A stretch of 64,000 nt of DNA from JACCVL01 sp963704295 (GCA_963704295.1 OY969884.1:62001-126000); one strand, 5' to 3'. Positions 52,979 to 62,208 are shown, counted from the first letter of the stretch. Program-made: numbers and translations. The notes: a model not told the origin generated them from the letters alone.

Positions 52979-53758
52979 ATGAGGACGCCACGCACCGCCC
53001 ACATCCCGCGACGCTCCGCGCTGGTGCTCGGAGTCGCCGCGCTGCCCCTGCTGCTGGCCGGCTGCGGTCAGGACGCCGCGCCGGACGCAGCGCCGGACGC
53101 AGCGGCAGCAGCCGACGGCTCCGGGCCGGGGGAGGGGCCGTGCCCCGCCGGCCTCACCACCGACGGGCTCACCGGCGCCGTCCCGCTCGGCAGCGCCGAC
53201 ATCGACGGCGACGGCGCGATGGACGAGGTCGTCATGGGCGGAGTGTCCGACGCCGGTGCCGGCTGCGCCGTGGCCCTCCTCGTGACCACCGCGACCGGAA
53301 CGCTGAGCGCTCCGGTCGCCGGCGCGACCGAACCGGTCGGTGAGACCGCGCTCGGGCCGCCGGTCTTCGCCCAGGTGGACGGGGTCGGCGGACAGGAGAT
53401 CGTCGTCCCCGTCTCCTGGAACCCGCGCGGCGGGGGAGAGCTGGGCATGTTCTCGTTCGTCGACGGCGAGCTCGTCCAGGTACGGCAGGACGGGCGCCCG
53501 TGGACGGTGCTCGCCACCGTCGACGACGGCGGCGGCGCCCCGCAGCTGCTGACCTGCACCGAGGACGGTGGCTTCCTGCACGTCACCACCCCCGACCCGC
53601 GGGCCACCGTCTCCGAGATCACCGCGTACGGGCTGGAGGACGGCGTGATCACCGAGCTGACCGGCGACGCCGCGGACGCGGTGCTGCCGGACCTGATCCG
53701 GGACACCTATCCGGGCTTGCCGCAGGCCGGACTGCTGACCTTCCCCGACTGCGGCTGA
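52979..53758 (+). CDS. Lipoprotein of unknown function
   Basis: 259 residues. A lipoprotein signal (RSALVLGVAALPLLLAGC) with lipobox LAGC; the lipidated cysteine is about residue 24. Then a low-complexity DAAPDAAPDAA tract and a domain with an EF-hand-like ADIDGDGAMDEVVMGG segment, as in repeat-containing secreted proteins. It should sit on the outer face of the cytoplasmic membrane. Family not recognised. Confidence 0.78.
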   Translation: MRTPRTAHIPRRSALVLGVAALPLLLAGCGQDAAPDAAPDAAAAADGSGPGEGPCPAGLTTDGLTGAVPLGSADIDGDGAMDEVVMGGVSDAGAGCAVALLVTTATGTLSAPVAGATEPVGETALGPPVFAQVDGVGGQEIVVPVSWNPRGGGELGMFSFVDGELVQVRQDGRPWTVLATVDDGGGAPQLLTCTEDGGFLHVTTPDPRATVSEITAYGLEDGVITELTGDAADAVLPDLIRDTYPGLPQAGLLTFPDCG

Positions 53759-53815
53759 CGCCGGGCAGGGCGGGCTCCCGTCGCGGGCTCGTGCCGCGGA
53801 TGACACGATCTGCGG

Positions 53816-54571
53816 GTGCCCGGTCCGGTGTTGACGACGATGGCGCCGACAGGGGAGTCCCCCCGCGGCGTGGTGCTGATGCTGCACGGCGGGCGCGCTC
53901 ACGGCACCGACCCGGTGCTGCGCCGGCACGCATCCTGGTGGCGGATGGCGCTGCTGCAGCGACACCTGGCTCACCGGGCCCGCCGAGCCGGGGTGGCGGT
54001 GGAACTGCTCCGCTACGCCCAACGCGGCTGGAACGCGGAGACCGGTGCCGAGCCGGCTCCGGTCCGCGACGGCCGCTGGGCGCTGGCCCGGATCGCCGAG
54101 CGGTACGGGGACGTCCCCGTCGTCCTGGTCGGACACTCGATGGGCGGACGGGCGGCGTGCGCGCTGGCAGCTGACCCCGGCATCGCCGGCGTGGTCGCGC
54201 TGGCGCCCTGGCTGCCGCCGGAGGAGCCGGTGACGGTGCCGCCGGGGCTGCGGGTGCTGATGGCGCACGGGCTGATGGACCGCTGGACCTCACCCGCCGC
54301 CAGCCTGGCCTGGGCGGAGCGAGCCCGGGCCCAGGGGGCTCGGGTGGCCAGGTTCGAGCTGCCGATGGTCGGTCACTTCATGTTCGCCAGCAAGGCGGCG
54401 TGGAACGCCGTGGTCCGCTGCGGCTCGCTCGGGCTGCTGGACGTCGAGCCGTTACCGGATGCGGTGCAGTCCGCCTTCGCCGCCGGGGCGCCGGACCCGT
54501 CCGCGGCGGTGTCGGTGCGGATCGGAGCAGACGGCCTCCGGCTGCCGGTGACGGCGCTGATCCGGCACTGA
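53816..54571 (+). CDS. Alpha/beta hydrolase
   Basis: 251 residues. An alpha/beta hydrolase fold with oxyanion region VLMLHGGRAHGTD, nucleophile elbow VGHSMGGRAA (Ser about residue 107), an acidic residue in HGLMDRWT and a catalytic His in VGHFMF. Substrate unknown. GTG start. Its end is about 20 bases before the predicted dif site. Confidence 0.88.
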   Translation: MPGPVLTTMAPTGESPRGVVLMLHGGRAHGTDPVLRRHASWWRMALLQRHLAHRARRAGVAVELLRYAQRGWNAETGAEPAPVRDGRWALARIAERYGDVPVVLVGHSMGGRAACALAADPGIAGVVALAPWLPPEEPVTVPPGLRVLMAHGLMDRWTSPAASLAWAERARAQGARVARFELPMVGHFMFASKAAWNAVVRCGSLGLLDVEPLPDAVQSAFAAGAPDPSAAVSVRIGADGLRLPVTALIRH

Positions 54572-54591
54572 GCCCAGGGGACCTCCGCAAG

Positions 54592-54619
54592 AGTTGACAT
54601 AATGTCGCTTATCGGCGCG
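54592..54619. other. dif: Predicted dif site (XerC/XerD chromosome dimer resolution)
   Basis: A 28-base element of the 11-6-11 layout. On the minus strand the XerC-side arm is CGCGCCGATAA (54619-54609), the spacer GCGACA (54608-54603) and the XerD-side arm TTATGTCAACT (54602-54592). The XerD arm differs from the E. coli dif arm (TTATGTTAAAT) and from the B. subtilis one (TTATGTAAACT) at only two positions each. It lies in the 113-base gap between two convergent genes, outside any coding region. If right, the window spans the replication terminus. Confidence 0.72.
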
Positions 54620-54684
54620 AGTCTGCAGCTGCTCGCGCTCAGCGCGCCCGGTGACCGGTCCCCAGCCACGCTGACCCCCACAAC

Positions 54685-55146
54685 TCATCGATGCGGGACC
54701 GATACCCGCTGGTCGACGTCGGCATCCTGGTCGAGGACCCACCTGTCGGTGAATGTGGCGACGTAGAGCCGCAGACGGGCCTGCCCGGTGACACGCGTCC
54801 GGCTGAACCGGCCGATTCCCTGGGCCGCCGCGCGGCGGTTGAAGACCTGCAGGCCCTCGTCGAGGTGCTCCTCGGGACATTGCCGGGCGTGCGCCGTGGC
54901 GTAGAAGGCCGCGCCTTCGTTCGGCTCGACGCTGGAGTCGAAGACGGTCACCGCCACGTCCGGCCGCCGTTCGATCAATCGCGAGTGGCGGGACGCGGGC
55001 CACGACGCCCAGTACAGCCGGTCCAGCCCGTCGGGAGCGAACCAGACCGGCGTCACCCAGGGGTTCCCGTCGGCGTCCGCGGTGCCCAGAACGACGTAGG
55101 AGTTGGCGTCGAGGAGTGCGCGGGCATGCCCGCGGACGTCGATCAT
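54685..55146 (-). CDS. Pyridoxamine 5'-phosphate oxidase-like flavin/F420-binding protein
   Basis: 153 residues. A split-barrel FMN-binding fold: YVVLGTADADGNPWVTPVWFAP, LYWASWPASRHSRLIERRPDVAVTVFD, then GAAFYATAHAR. Close to the F420- or FMN-dependent oxidoreductases common in actinobacteria; cofactor not determined. It starts 4 bases after the M20 peptidase stop and is probably its operon partner. Confidence 0.87.
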   Translation of the reverse strand: MIDVRGHARALLDANSYVVLGTADADGNPWVTPVWFAPDGLDRLYWASWPASRHSRLIERRPDVAVTVFDSSVEPNEGAAFYATAHARQCPEEHLDEGLQVFNRRAAAQGIGRFSRTRVTGQARLRLYVATFTDRWVLDQDADVDQRVSVPHR

Positions 55147-55150
55147 CGGC

Positions 55151-56506
55151 TCACCCGTCCCCGAGCAGCCAGCGCAGCACGAACCGGTGGAACCGGACCC
55201 CCCAGAGCAGGTCGTCGACGTGCACCCGCTCGTCGGCGTTGTGGTAGCCCGCCTCGGCGACGTCCGACGGTGTGCTGCGCAGCGGACTGAAGCCGTACGC
55301 GACGGTCCCGAACGCCCGCCGCAGGTAGGACGAGTCGGTGTAGCCGGTGCAGAGCGTCGGCAGCAGGACCAGCCCCGGGTCCTGCTCGGCGGCCCAGGCG
55401 GCGCAGGCGTCCCACAGCGGACCGCCCGCCGGCGAGCTCGACCCCGGCACCATCGCCTCCGGGAAGGACAGCTCGTAGGCCAGGTCGTCCCCGAGCCGGT
55501 CCCGGACCGCCCGCTCCACGTCTGCCTCGGTGCTGCCGGGCAGCACCCGGCAGTCCAGCTCGACGCCGGCGCGGGCGGGCAGCACGTTGCGGGCCGCCGA
55601 GCCGTGCAACAGCGTCGGGGCCATCGTGGTGCCGGCCAGCGCGGGCAGCACATGGGCGTAGTCCGGGCTCAGCCGGCCGGCTCGTTCGAGAGCGGACGCC
55701 AGGTCGTCGACCGGCCCGTCCGGGAGCAGCGTCGCCAGCATCCGGTCCACCACCTCGTGGCGCGCCGGCGTGGGCATGCCGGAGCCGATCCGGCGCAGCA
55801 CCTCACCGAGCAGCGGGACGGCGTTGCGCCCCACCGACGGCATCGACGCGTGTCCCGCCTCGCCCACGGCGTCCACGCGGACCGGATAGGTGCCCTTCTC
55901 CCCGACGGCGACGTCGGTGACCGTGCGCCCGTCGGACAGCCGGTTCCGCGCCCCGCCGCCCTCGTTCAGGGCGTAGTCCGGCCGCAGATCCGGCCGCTCG
56001 CGCACCAGCCAGCTCATCCCCACGTCGGCGCTGCCGTCCTCCTCGTCCGCGACCATCAGCACCAGCACGTCACCGCGCGGCCGGAACCCCTCGCGCACCA
56101 GCGAGGCGAGGCTGACCGCGCGGATCGCCACCTCGTTCTTCATGTCCAGGGCGCCGCGCCCGTAGAGGTATCCGGCGTCGTCGACGACGGCCTCGAAGGG
56201 CGGGTGCGACCAGTCCCGCGGGTCGGCGGGCACGACGTCGAGATGGCCGACCAGGGCCAGCGTCGGCCCGTCAGCCGTGCCCGGGACGCGTGCGACCAGG
56301 TTGGCCCGGTCGGGGTCGCGTGCGACCAGCTCACACCCGACGCCGGCACCGGCCAGGTAGTCGCCCAGCAGCCGGGCCGCGGCGGTCTCGTTGCCGTTCG
56401 TGGTGTCCACCCGGATCAGCTCGCGGGTCAGCTGGACGACCTCGTCGTGCAGCGCCCGGTCGGCCGTCGTCGGTTCGGCGATGTCCACGGCGGCAGTCTG
56501 CTGCAC
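55151..56506 (-). CDS. M20/M25/M40 metallopeptidase
   Basis: 451 residues. A two-zinc amidohydrolase of the M20 family: ALVGHLDVVPA (zinc His-Asp), YGRGALDMKN with the bridging Asp, and VADEEDGS with the catalytic Glu pair. A dimerisation domain with AGHASMPSVGRNAV follows, and the last zinc His is in GYHNADERVHVDDL. Family members are dipeptidases or deacylases; the exact substrate is not known. Followed by the PPOX-like gene. Confidence 0.9.
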   Translation of the reverse strand: MQQTAAVDIAEPTTADRALHDEVVQLTRELIRVDTTNGNETAAARLLGDYLAGAGVGCELVARDPDRANLVARVPGTADGPTLALVGHLDVVPADPRDWSHPPFEAVVDDAGYLYGRGALDMKNEVAIRAVSLASLVREGFRPRGDVLVLMVADEEDGSADVGMSWLVRERPDLRPDYALNEGGGARNRLSDGRTVTDVAVGEKGTYPVRVDAVGEAGHASMPSVGRNAVPLLGEVLRRIGSGMPTPARHEVVDRMLATLLPDGPVDDLASALERAGRLSPDYAHVLPALAGTTMAPTLLHGSAARNVLPARAGVELDCRVLPGSTEADVERAVRDRLGDDLAYELSFPEAMVPGSSSPAGGPLWDACAAWAAEQDPGLVLLPTLCTGYTDSSYLRRAFGTVAYGFSPLRSTPSDVAEAGYHNADERVHVDDLLWGVRFHRFVLRWLLGDG

Positions 56507-56550
56507 GGGTGCCCGGCGGCGGTGCAGGCAGGCGCGGGGGACAATGGCGC

Positions 56551-57561
56551 GTGACCTCGCCCCCGCTGGCCGCTGCTGCGTCCTCGCCCGCCGGCCAGCA
56601 CGAGGAGCCGCGCTGGCTCCGGCTGGCGGCGGTTCCCGCCATGTTCGCGATCGGCGCCATGGTCGCGGTGCAGAGCCAGATCAACAGCGACCTGGCCGCC
56701 GAGCTCGGCGGCGGCACCACCGCCGGCATCACGGCCGCGCTGATCAGCTTCGGGACCGGCCTGGTGCTGCTGTGCCTCGCCCTGCTGGGATCGCGCCGGA
56801 TGCGGCGCGGCCTGGGCGCCGTGCGCTCCGCGCTACGCACCGCACGGTTGCGTCCGTGGCAGGTCGTCGGCGGGGCAGCGGGCGCCTTCCTGGTGGCCAC
56901 CCAGGGCCTGACCGTCGGCACCATCGGGGTGGCTCTGTTCACCGTCGCGGTGGTCGCCGGGCAGACCGCGAGCAGCCTCGCGGTCGACCACCACGGCGTC
57001 GGTCCCTCCGGTCCGCAGCCGCTGTCGCTGCTCCGCGTCCTCGGGGCCGTGATCACCGTCGGCGCAGTCGCCCTGTCGGCCGCGGGCCGGCTGGGAGGGC
57101 CGGCGGCCCTCTCGGTCGGCGACATCGCGCTGGCACTGCTGCCGCTGCTGGCCGGTGCCGCCATCGCCTGGCAGCAGGCGGTCAACGGACAGGTGTCAGT
57201 GGTCGGCGGACCGTGGGCGGCGACGTGGATCAACTTCGCGGTCGGCGGGACGCTGCTTGCGCTCGCGACGGCGATCGGCGTGCTGGTCACCGGCGGCGTC
57301 GACCCGCTTCCCGGCACCTGGTGGCTGTACCTCGGCGGACCGCTCGGCGTCGGGTTCATCAGCGCAGCCGCCGTCCTGGTCCGCGTGCACGGTGTGCTGG
57401 TCCTCGGCCTGTGCACCGTGACCGGCCAGGTGGCCTCCTCGCTGCTGGTCGATCAGGTCGCGGGAAGCGTCGACCTCGGGGTGCCCACGGTCGTGGGCGC
57501 GCTGGTGGCACTTGCCGGGGTGGTGCTGGCCGGGCTGGGGAGTCGCCGGGCTCGACGGTGA
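56551..57561 (+). CDS. DMT-family transporter (DUF606/YdcZ type, two repeats)
   Basis: 336 residues with about ten helices in two five-helix halves (LAAVPAMFAIGAMVAVQSQINSDLA..., GDIALALLPLLAGAAIAWQQAVNGQVS...). Each half has the conserved Gln-xx-(Asn)xx-(Leu/Val)-type segment of DUF606 proteins (VQSQINSDLA and QQAVNGQVSVV). Substrate unknown. GTG start. Its stop overlaps the DUF2071 gene start. Confidence 0.9.
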   Translation: MTSPPLAAAASSPAGQHEEPRWLRLAAVPAMFAIGAMVAVQSQINSDLAAELGGGTTAGITAALISFGTGLVLLCLALLGSRRMRRGLGAVRSALRTARLRPWQVVGGAAGAFLVATQGLTVGTIGVALFTVAVVAGQTASSLAVDHHGVGPSGPQPLSLLRVLGAVITVGAVALSAAGRLGGPAALSVGDIALALLPLLAGAAIAWQQAVNGQVSVVGGPWAATWINFAVGGTLLALATAIGVLVTGGVDPLPGTWWLYLGGPLGVGFISAAAVLVRVHGVLVLGLCTVTGQVASSLLVDQVAGSVDLGVPTVVGALVALAGVVLAGLGSRRARR

Positions 57562-58326
57562 CCGCGCCGGAGCCGGTCAGCAGGTCCGCGCCGGGGCTGC
57601 GCGGGCCGGTGCTGATGCGGCAGCGCTGGTGCGACCTCGCCTTCGTGCACTGGGCACTGTCTCCGGACCAGGTCGCCGGCTGGATGCCGCCCGGCGTCCG
57701 GCCGGACGTCCACGACGGGGTGACCTACGTCGGCCTGATCCCGTTCCGGATGGTTGATGCCGGGGTGAGCAACGGCCCCCCGGTCCCCTGGCTGGGCACT
57801 TTTCTCGAGACCAACGTGCGGCTGTACTCCGTCGACTCACACCGGACGGCGCGGGATCGTGTTCCGCAGCCTGGACGCCGACCGACTCGCGGTGGTGCTC
57901 GGCGCCCGGGCCGGCTTCGGGCTGCCCTACCGCTGGGCGCAGATGACCTACCGCCGGCGGCCGACCTCGCGGGGGGTGGAGCACCGCTACACCGCGCGCA
58001 CCCGCTGGCCGGGCCCCGCCGGGGTGCGCAGCCGGATCGTGCTCCGCGACCTCGGGACAGCGGTGTCCCCCGACCCGCTGGACGACTTCCTGACAGCCCG
58101 CTGGGGGCTGCACGTCCGGCACGCGGGACGCACCTGGTACGTGCCGAACCGGCACTCGCCGTGGGACCTGCGGTCCGCCGAACTGGTGGACCTGGACGAC
58201 GGACTGGTCGCGGCCGCCGGTCTCGGCGACGTGGCCGCGCGGACGCCGGACCGGGTTCGGTTCGCCACCGGTGTGCGCACCACGTTCGGGCGGCCGACGG
58301 TGCTCAGGCCCGAGGCTGTGCGCTGA
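57558..58326 (+). pseudogene. DUF2071-family protein, frameshifted
   Basis: GTGA overlap with the transporter. The first frame gives the DUF2071 start: RQRWCDLAFVHWALSPDQVAGWMP, YVGLIPFRM and ETNVRLYSVD. The frame is lost near 57841-57852. One base over, the rest continues: RSLDADRLAVVLGARAGFGLPYRW, YTARTRWPGPAG and WYVPNRHSPWDL to the stop at 58324-58326. Removing one base repairs a protein of about 255 residues. DUF2071 proteins have no settled function. The end overlaps the convergent adenosine deaminase gene by 23 bases. Confidence 0.82.
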
Positions 58327-59323
58327 CGTAGGCGTCGATCTCGGCGTGCACCCGGCGCTTCACCGGAGCCGGCGCGAAGGAGACGTCCAGCGCGGTGCGG
58401 GCCAGGTCGGCCAACCCCTGCTCCGTGACGCCGAACCGGTCGTGCACGAGCTGGTACTCGTCACACAGCGTCGTCGCGAACATGCCCGGGTCGTCGGAGT
58501 TGACCGTCAGCCGCAGACCGGCGTCGGCGAGCACCGGCCACGGGTGCTCGTCCAGGGACGGCACCGCGCGGGTGCGGAGGTTGGAGGTCGGGCACACCTC
58601 GAGCGCGACCTCGCGCTGCACCAGCTCGGCCATCAGCGCCGGGTCCTCGGCCACCGCGATGCCGTGCCCGATCCTGGTGGCTCCGAGCAGCTCGACCGCG
58701 TCCCGCACGGTCTGGGGGCCGGTCGTCTCGCCGGCGTGCGGGACGCTGGCCAGGCCGGTGGCCCGCGCCCGGGAGAACACCTCGGAGAACTGCGGGCGGG
58801 GCACGCCGATCTCCGGCCCGCCGAGCCCGAAGCCGACGCTGCCCTCCGGGGCCCAGCGCTCCACCCAGTCGACCGTCCGCTCGCCCGAGGGAAGCCCGTT
58901 CTCCCCCGGGATGTCGTAGATCCAGCCGACCTCGAGGCCGTGCCGCTCGCGGGCGGCGCTTCGGGCGCGGGTGAGCGCCTCTGCGATCCCGTCGGGCTCG
59001 ATTCCGGCCATCAGGTGGCTGTCCGGGGTGACGGTCAGCTCCACATAGCGCACGTTCTGGGCGGCGACGTCGGCCAGCACACCGGTCGCCAGAGCCTGCA
59101 CGTCGTCCGCGGTGCGCACGAGCGCGTTCACCGCGATGTAGACCTCGATGAAGTGCGCGAAGTCGGTGAACTCGTAGAAGCCGGTGAGCGCCGCCTCGTC
59201 CGTGGGAACCCCACCGTCCGGGTGCCGGCGGGCAAGTGCGAGCACCGTCGGCACCGAGGCCGAGCCGACCAGGTGGACGTGGATCTCGGCCTTGGGCAGG
59301 TGCTCGATGAACGGGCTCGGCAT
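58304..59323 (-). CDS. add: Adenosine deaminase
   Basis: 339 residues. TIM-barrel metal enzyme converting adenosine to inosine, or acting on a related substrate. Zinc motif HVHLVGS near the start, PHAGETTG with the catalytic Glu, GHGIAVAEDP and NSDDPGMF near the end. The start ATG at 59323 (PSPFIEHLPKAEIHVHL) is chosen over a TTG 15 bases earlier. Divergent from the HTH-MurA gene. Confidence 0.92.
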   Translation of the reverse strand: MPSPFIEHLPKAEIHVHLVGSASVPTVLALARRHPDGGVPTDEAALTGFYEFTDFAHFIEVYIAVNALVRTADDVQALATGVLADVAAQNVRYVELTVTPDSHLMAGIEPDGIAEALTRARSAARERHGLEVGWIYDIPGENGLPSGERTVDWVERWAPEGSVGFGLGGPEIGVPRPQFSEVFSRARATGLASVPHAGETTGPQTVRDAVELLGATRIGHGIAVAEDPALMAELVQREVALEVCPTSNLRTRAVPSLDEHPWPVLADAGLRLTVNSDDPGMFATTLCDEYQLVHDRFGVTEQGLADLARTALDVSFAPAPVKRRVHAEIDAYVSAQPRA

Positions 59324-59438
59324 CAGGTGCGCAGTCAAGCAGACCCACCACGTGGTCCACCGCGTCCCGATTGGACCGAACGGGAGACCTGTGGTCGGGT
59401 GGGCCGGATCGCGCGCCCCGGCGCGTCCCGCGCAGGCT

Positions 59439-59456
59439 TATCTCAGATATGAGATA
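59439..59456. promoter_or_regulatory. Palindromic operator candidate before the HTH-MurA gene
   Basis: TATCTCA (59439-59445) and TGAGATA (59450-59456) form a perfect 7-bp inverted repeat around GATA, the most AT-rich sequence in the area. It ends 12 bases before the ATG at 59469, overlapping the likely promoter or leader. The downstream protein carries an HTH domain, so self-regulation is the simple reading. Confidence 0.6.
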
Positions 59457-59468
59457 GCATGGAGAACC

Positions 59469-60998
59469 ATGAGCGAGCACTACCTCAGCCGGATCGGCTT
59501 CCTGATCCGTGACGCCCGCAAGCACCGAGGCTGGACCCAGACCGAGCTCGCCGAGGTGCTCGGCACCAGCCAGTCTGCGGTGAACCGGATCGAGCGGGGG
59601 CACCAGAACCTCAGCCTCGAGATGCTCGCCCGGATCGGCGAGGCGCTCGACTCCGAGATCGTCTCCCTCGGCGCCGCGGGACCGCTGCACCTGCGGGTGG
59701 TCGGTGGCACTCGACTGTCCGGAGCCATCGACGTCAAGACCTCCAAGAACGCCGGCGTGGCACTGCTGTGCGCGTCACTGCTGAACCGCGGGCGCACCGT
59801 CCTGCGCCGGGTGGCCCGGATCGAGGAGGTGAACCGGCTGCTCGAGGTGCTGGAGTCGATCGGCGTCCGCACCCGCTGGCTGAACGACGAGAACGACCTC
59901 GAGATCGTGCCGCCGGCCGAGCTGCAGCTGGACCGGATCGACGCCGAGGCGGCCCGGCGGACCCGCAGCATCATCATGTTCCTCGGGCCGCTGATGCACC
60001 GCGCGGACAGCTTCAAGCTGCCGTACGCCGGCGGTTGTGACCTCGGCACGCGAACCGTCGAGCCGCACATGGCCGCGCTGCGCCGCTTCGGCCTGGAGGT
60101 CAAGGCGACCGAGGGCGACTACAACGCCGACGTGGACCGCACCGTGTTCCCCACCCGGCCGATCGTGCTGACCGAGCGCGGCGACACCGTGACCGAGAAC
60201 GCGCTGCTCGCCGCGGCACGGCACGACGGTGTCTCGGTCATCCGCAACGCCAGCAGCAACTACATGGTGCAGGACCTGTGCTTCTACCTGGCCGAGCTGG
60301 GGGTCCGCATCGACGGCATCGGGACGACGACGCTGACCGTGCACGGCTGCGCCGACATCGACCGCGACGTGACCTACTCCCCCAGCCCGGACCCGATCGA
60401 GGCGATGAGCCTGGTCGCCGCCGCGGTCGTCACGGACTCCGAGATCACCGTGCGCCGGGTGCCGATCGAGTTCATGGAGATCGAGCTGGCGCTGCTGGAG
60501 GAGATGGGGCTGCGGTTCGACCGCGGCGAGGAGTACCTCGCCGACAACGACCACACCCGCCTGGTCGACATCACCACGCGACACTCGGTGCTGCACTCCC
60601 CCATCGACAAGATCCACCCGATGCCGTTCCCCGGCCTGAACATCGACAACCTGCCGTTCTTCGCGGTGATCGCGTCCCAGGCGACCGGCTCGACGATGCT
60701 GCACGACTGGGTCTACGAGAACCGGGCGCTGTACCTCACCGAGCTGAACAAGCTCGGCGGCAAGGTGACCCTGATGGACCCGCACCGGGTTCTCATCGAG
60801 GGGCCAACTCGGTGGCGAGCGGCAGAGGTGATCTGCCCGCCGGCGCTGCGACCCGCCGTCGTCATCTTGCTGGCGATGCTGGCGGCCAAGGGCACATCGG
60901 TGCTGCGCAACGTCTACGTGATCAACCGCGGCTACGAGGACCTGGCCGAACGGCTGAACGCCCTGGGGGCTCAGATCGAGACCTTCCGCGACATCTGA
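59469..60998 (+). CDS. XRE-type HTH fused to UDP-GlcNAc 1-carboxyvinyltransferase (MurA-like)
   Basis: 509 residues. An XRE/Cro helix-turn-helix (about 8-62, RKHRGWTQTELAEVLGTSQSAVNRIERGHQN) is joined to a full MurA-type domain (about 75-505). The MurA residues Lys-Asn (KTSKNAGVALLC, about 92), the PEP-site Cys in AGGCDLGTRTVEPH (about 189) and the loop region FPGLNIDNLPFFAV are present. MurA makes UDP-GlcNAc-enolpyruvate for peptidoglycan. Similar fusions occur in Streptomyces; whether this is an enzyme or a substrate-sensing regulator is open. Its stop overlaps the next ATG (TGATG). Confidence 0.93.
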   Translation: MSEHYLSRIGFLIRDARKHRGWTQTELAEVLGTSQSAVNRIERGHQNLSLEMLARIGEALDSEIVSLGAAGPLHLRVVGGTRLSGAIDVKTSKNAGVALLCASLLNRGRTVLRRVARIEEVNRLLEVLESIGVRTRWLNDENDLEIVPPAELQLDRIDAEAARRTRSIIMFLGPLMHRADSFKLPYAGGCDLGTRTVEPHMAALRRFGLEVKATEGDYNADVDRTVFPTRPIVLTERGDTVTENALLAAARHDGVSVIRNASSNYMVQDLCFYLAELGVRIDGIGTTTLTVHGCADIDRDVTYSPSPDPIEAMSLVAAAVVTDSEITVRRVPIEFMEIELALLEEMGLRFDRGEEYLADNDHTRLVDITTRHSVLHSPIDKIHPMPFPGLNIDNLPFFAVIASQATGSTMLHDWVYENRALYLTELNKLGGKVTLMDPHRVLIEGPTRWRAAEVICPPALRPAVVILLAMLAAKGTSVLRNVYVINRGYEDLAERLNALGAQIETFRDI

Positions 60999-62185
60999 TG
61001 CCTCGCTCGGCCTGCGTCCGCACCCACACGACCACGGCCACCGACCCGCACCGGCGGGGCCTCGACCTCGGCCAGGCCTGTGCGGAGCAGGTCCGGGAGA
61101 CGTGGCGCCGCTACCGGGAGCTGTGGTGGGCGTTCTCAGTAAGCGACGACGAGGTGCGCGACGTGGGGGCTGCGGTGCTCGGACCGATCGAGGCCTTCAG
61201 CGCCGAGCTGCGCGCCGAGCTCGCCGGCATCGCCGCCGGAGCCGGGCTCGCACCCTGGCAGGTCGGTGCGCTGAACGCCCGCAGCGAGCTGCTCGCCCTC
61301 GGCGACCAGCGGTTGCGCGCCGCCGACCGGCTCCCTGGGAGCACGGTCAGCGAGTGCTCGACGCTGGTCCGGCTGCCCGACCGCGGCCCGCCACTGACCG
61401 CGCAGACGTGGGACTGGCACACCCCGCTGCGGGACTCATGGTTCGTCTGGACGCTACGGCTGCCGACCGGACGCACCGTCCGCACGCTCACCGAGTACGG
61501 CATCGTGGGCAAGATCGGCGTGGCCGTCGATGCCGAAGCCGGCCGTGGCGCCGGCGGGGCCGCCCGAGGCGCTGTGGGCGTGCACTTCAACGCGCTGCGG
61601 CACCGCGACGACACCGGCACCGGCGGGGTCCCGGTGCACCTGGTGGCCCGGCGGGTGCTCGACGAGGCGCGCAGCACCGAGGACGCGGTCGCGATCGCCC
61701 GGGCTGCGCCGACCACCGCGTCGGCTGCCGTGACGGTGACCGCACCCGAGGCGACGACCGGGCACTGGACCGCCTGCAGCCTCGAGCTGCACCCCGGCGG
61801 GCCCGCGGTGCTGCCCGCGGGCCGGGCCGCCTCCACCGGCTGGCTGGCGCACACCAACCACTTCGTGTCCGACCAGGTGCCACCCGGCTCCGACGCACCG
61901 GCACCGACCTCCACCAGCCCGGAGCGGCTCGCCCGGGTGACCCGGCTGGCCCGCACGAAGAGCGCTGGCGCCGGCGGCGATGCGGCCCAGGCGGCGGCCG
62001 AGGAGCTCGCCAGCCACGATCTGGGACCGCGCAGCGTCTGCGTCCACGGCTTCCCCGACGCCCCGTTGGGCCAACGCACGGCGACCTTGGCGGTGGCGGT
62101 GGCCGAACCGGCCGCGGGCCGGCTGCACGTGCACGCCGGACGGCCGTGCGATGCCCGGCCCGACGGGTGGTGGACCGGCGGCTGA
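60998..62185 (+). CDS. Peptidase C45/acyl-CoA:6-APA acyltransferase-like Ntn hydrolase
   Basis: 395 residues. The C45 family pattern is clear: a helical proregion, the autocatalytic cysteine in SECSTLVRL (about residue 120), then TAQTWDWHTPLRDSWFVW, EYGIVGKIGV, NALRHRDDTGTGGVPVHL and WLAHTNHFVSDQ. The family forms or cleaves amide bonds to acyl groups, as in penicillin acyltransferase. No signal peptide. Start ATG overlaps the MurA-like stop, so both are translated from one message. A link to cell-wall precursors is inference. Confidence 0.9.
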   Translation: MPRSACVRTHTTTATDPHRRGLDLGQACAEQVRETWRRYRELWWAFSVSDDEVRDVGAAVLGPIEAFSAELRAELAGIAAGAGLAPWQVGALNARSELLALGDQRLRAADRLPGSTVSECSTLVRLPDRGPPLTAQTWDWHTPLRDSWFVWTLRLPTGRTVRTLTEYGIVGKIGVAVDAEAGRGAGGAARGAVGVHFNALRHRDDTGTGGVPVHLVARRVLDEARSTEDAVAIARAAPTTASAAVTVTAPEATTGHWTACSLELHPGGPAVLPAGRAASTGWLAHTNHFVSDQVPPGSDAPAPTSTSPERLARVTRLARTKSAGAGGDAAQAAAEELASHDLGPRSVCVHGFPDAPLGQRTATLAVAVAEPAAGRLHVHAGRPCDARPDGWWTGG

Positions 62186-62208
62186 CAGCCGGGGCGGCCT
62201 CGGCGGGG

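Noticed and set aside
49403..54571. Strand switch of genes as support for the terminus
   Set aside because: Gene direction is mixed on both sides of the dif candidate, so it neither supports nor opposes it.
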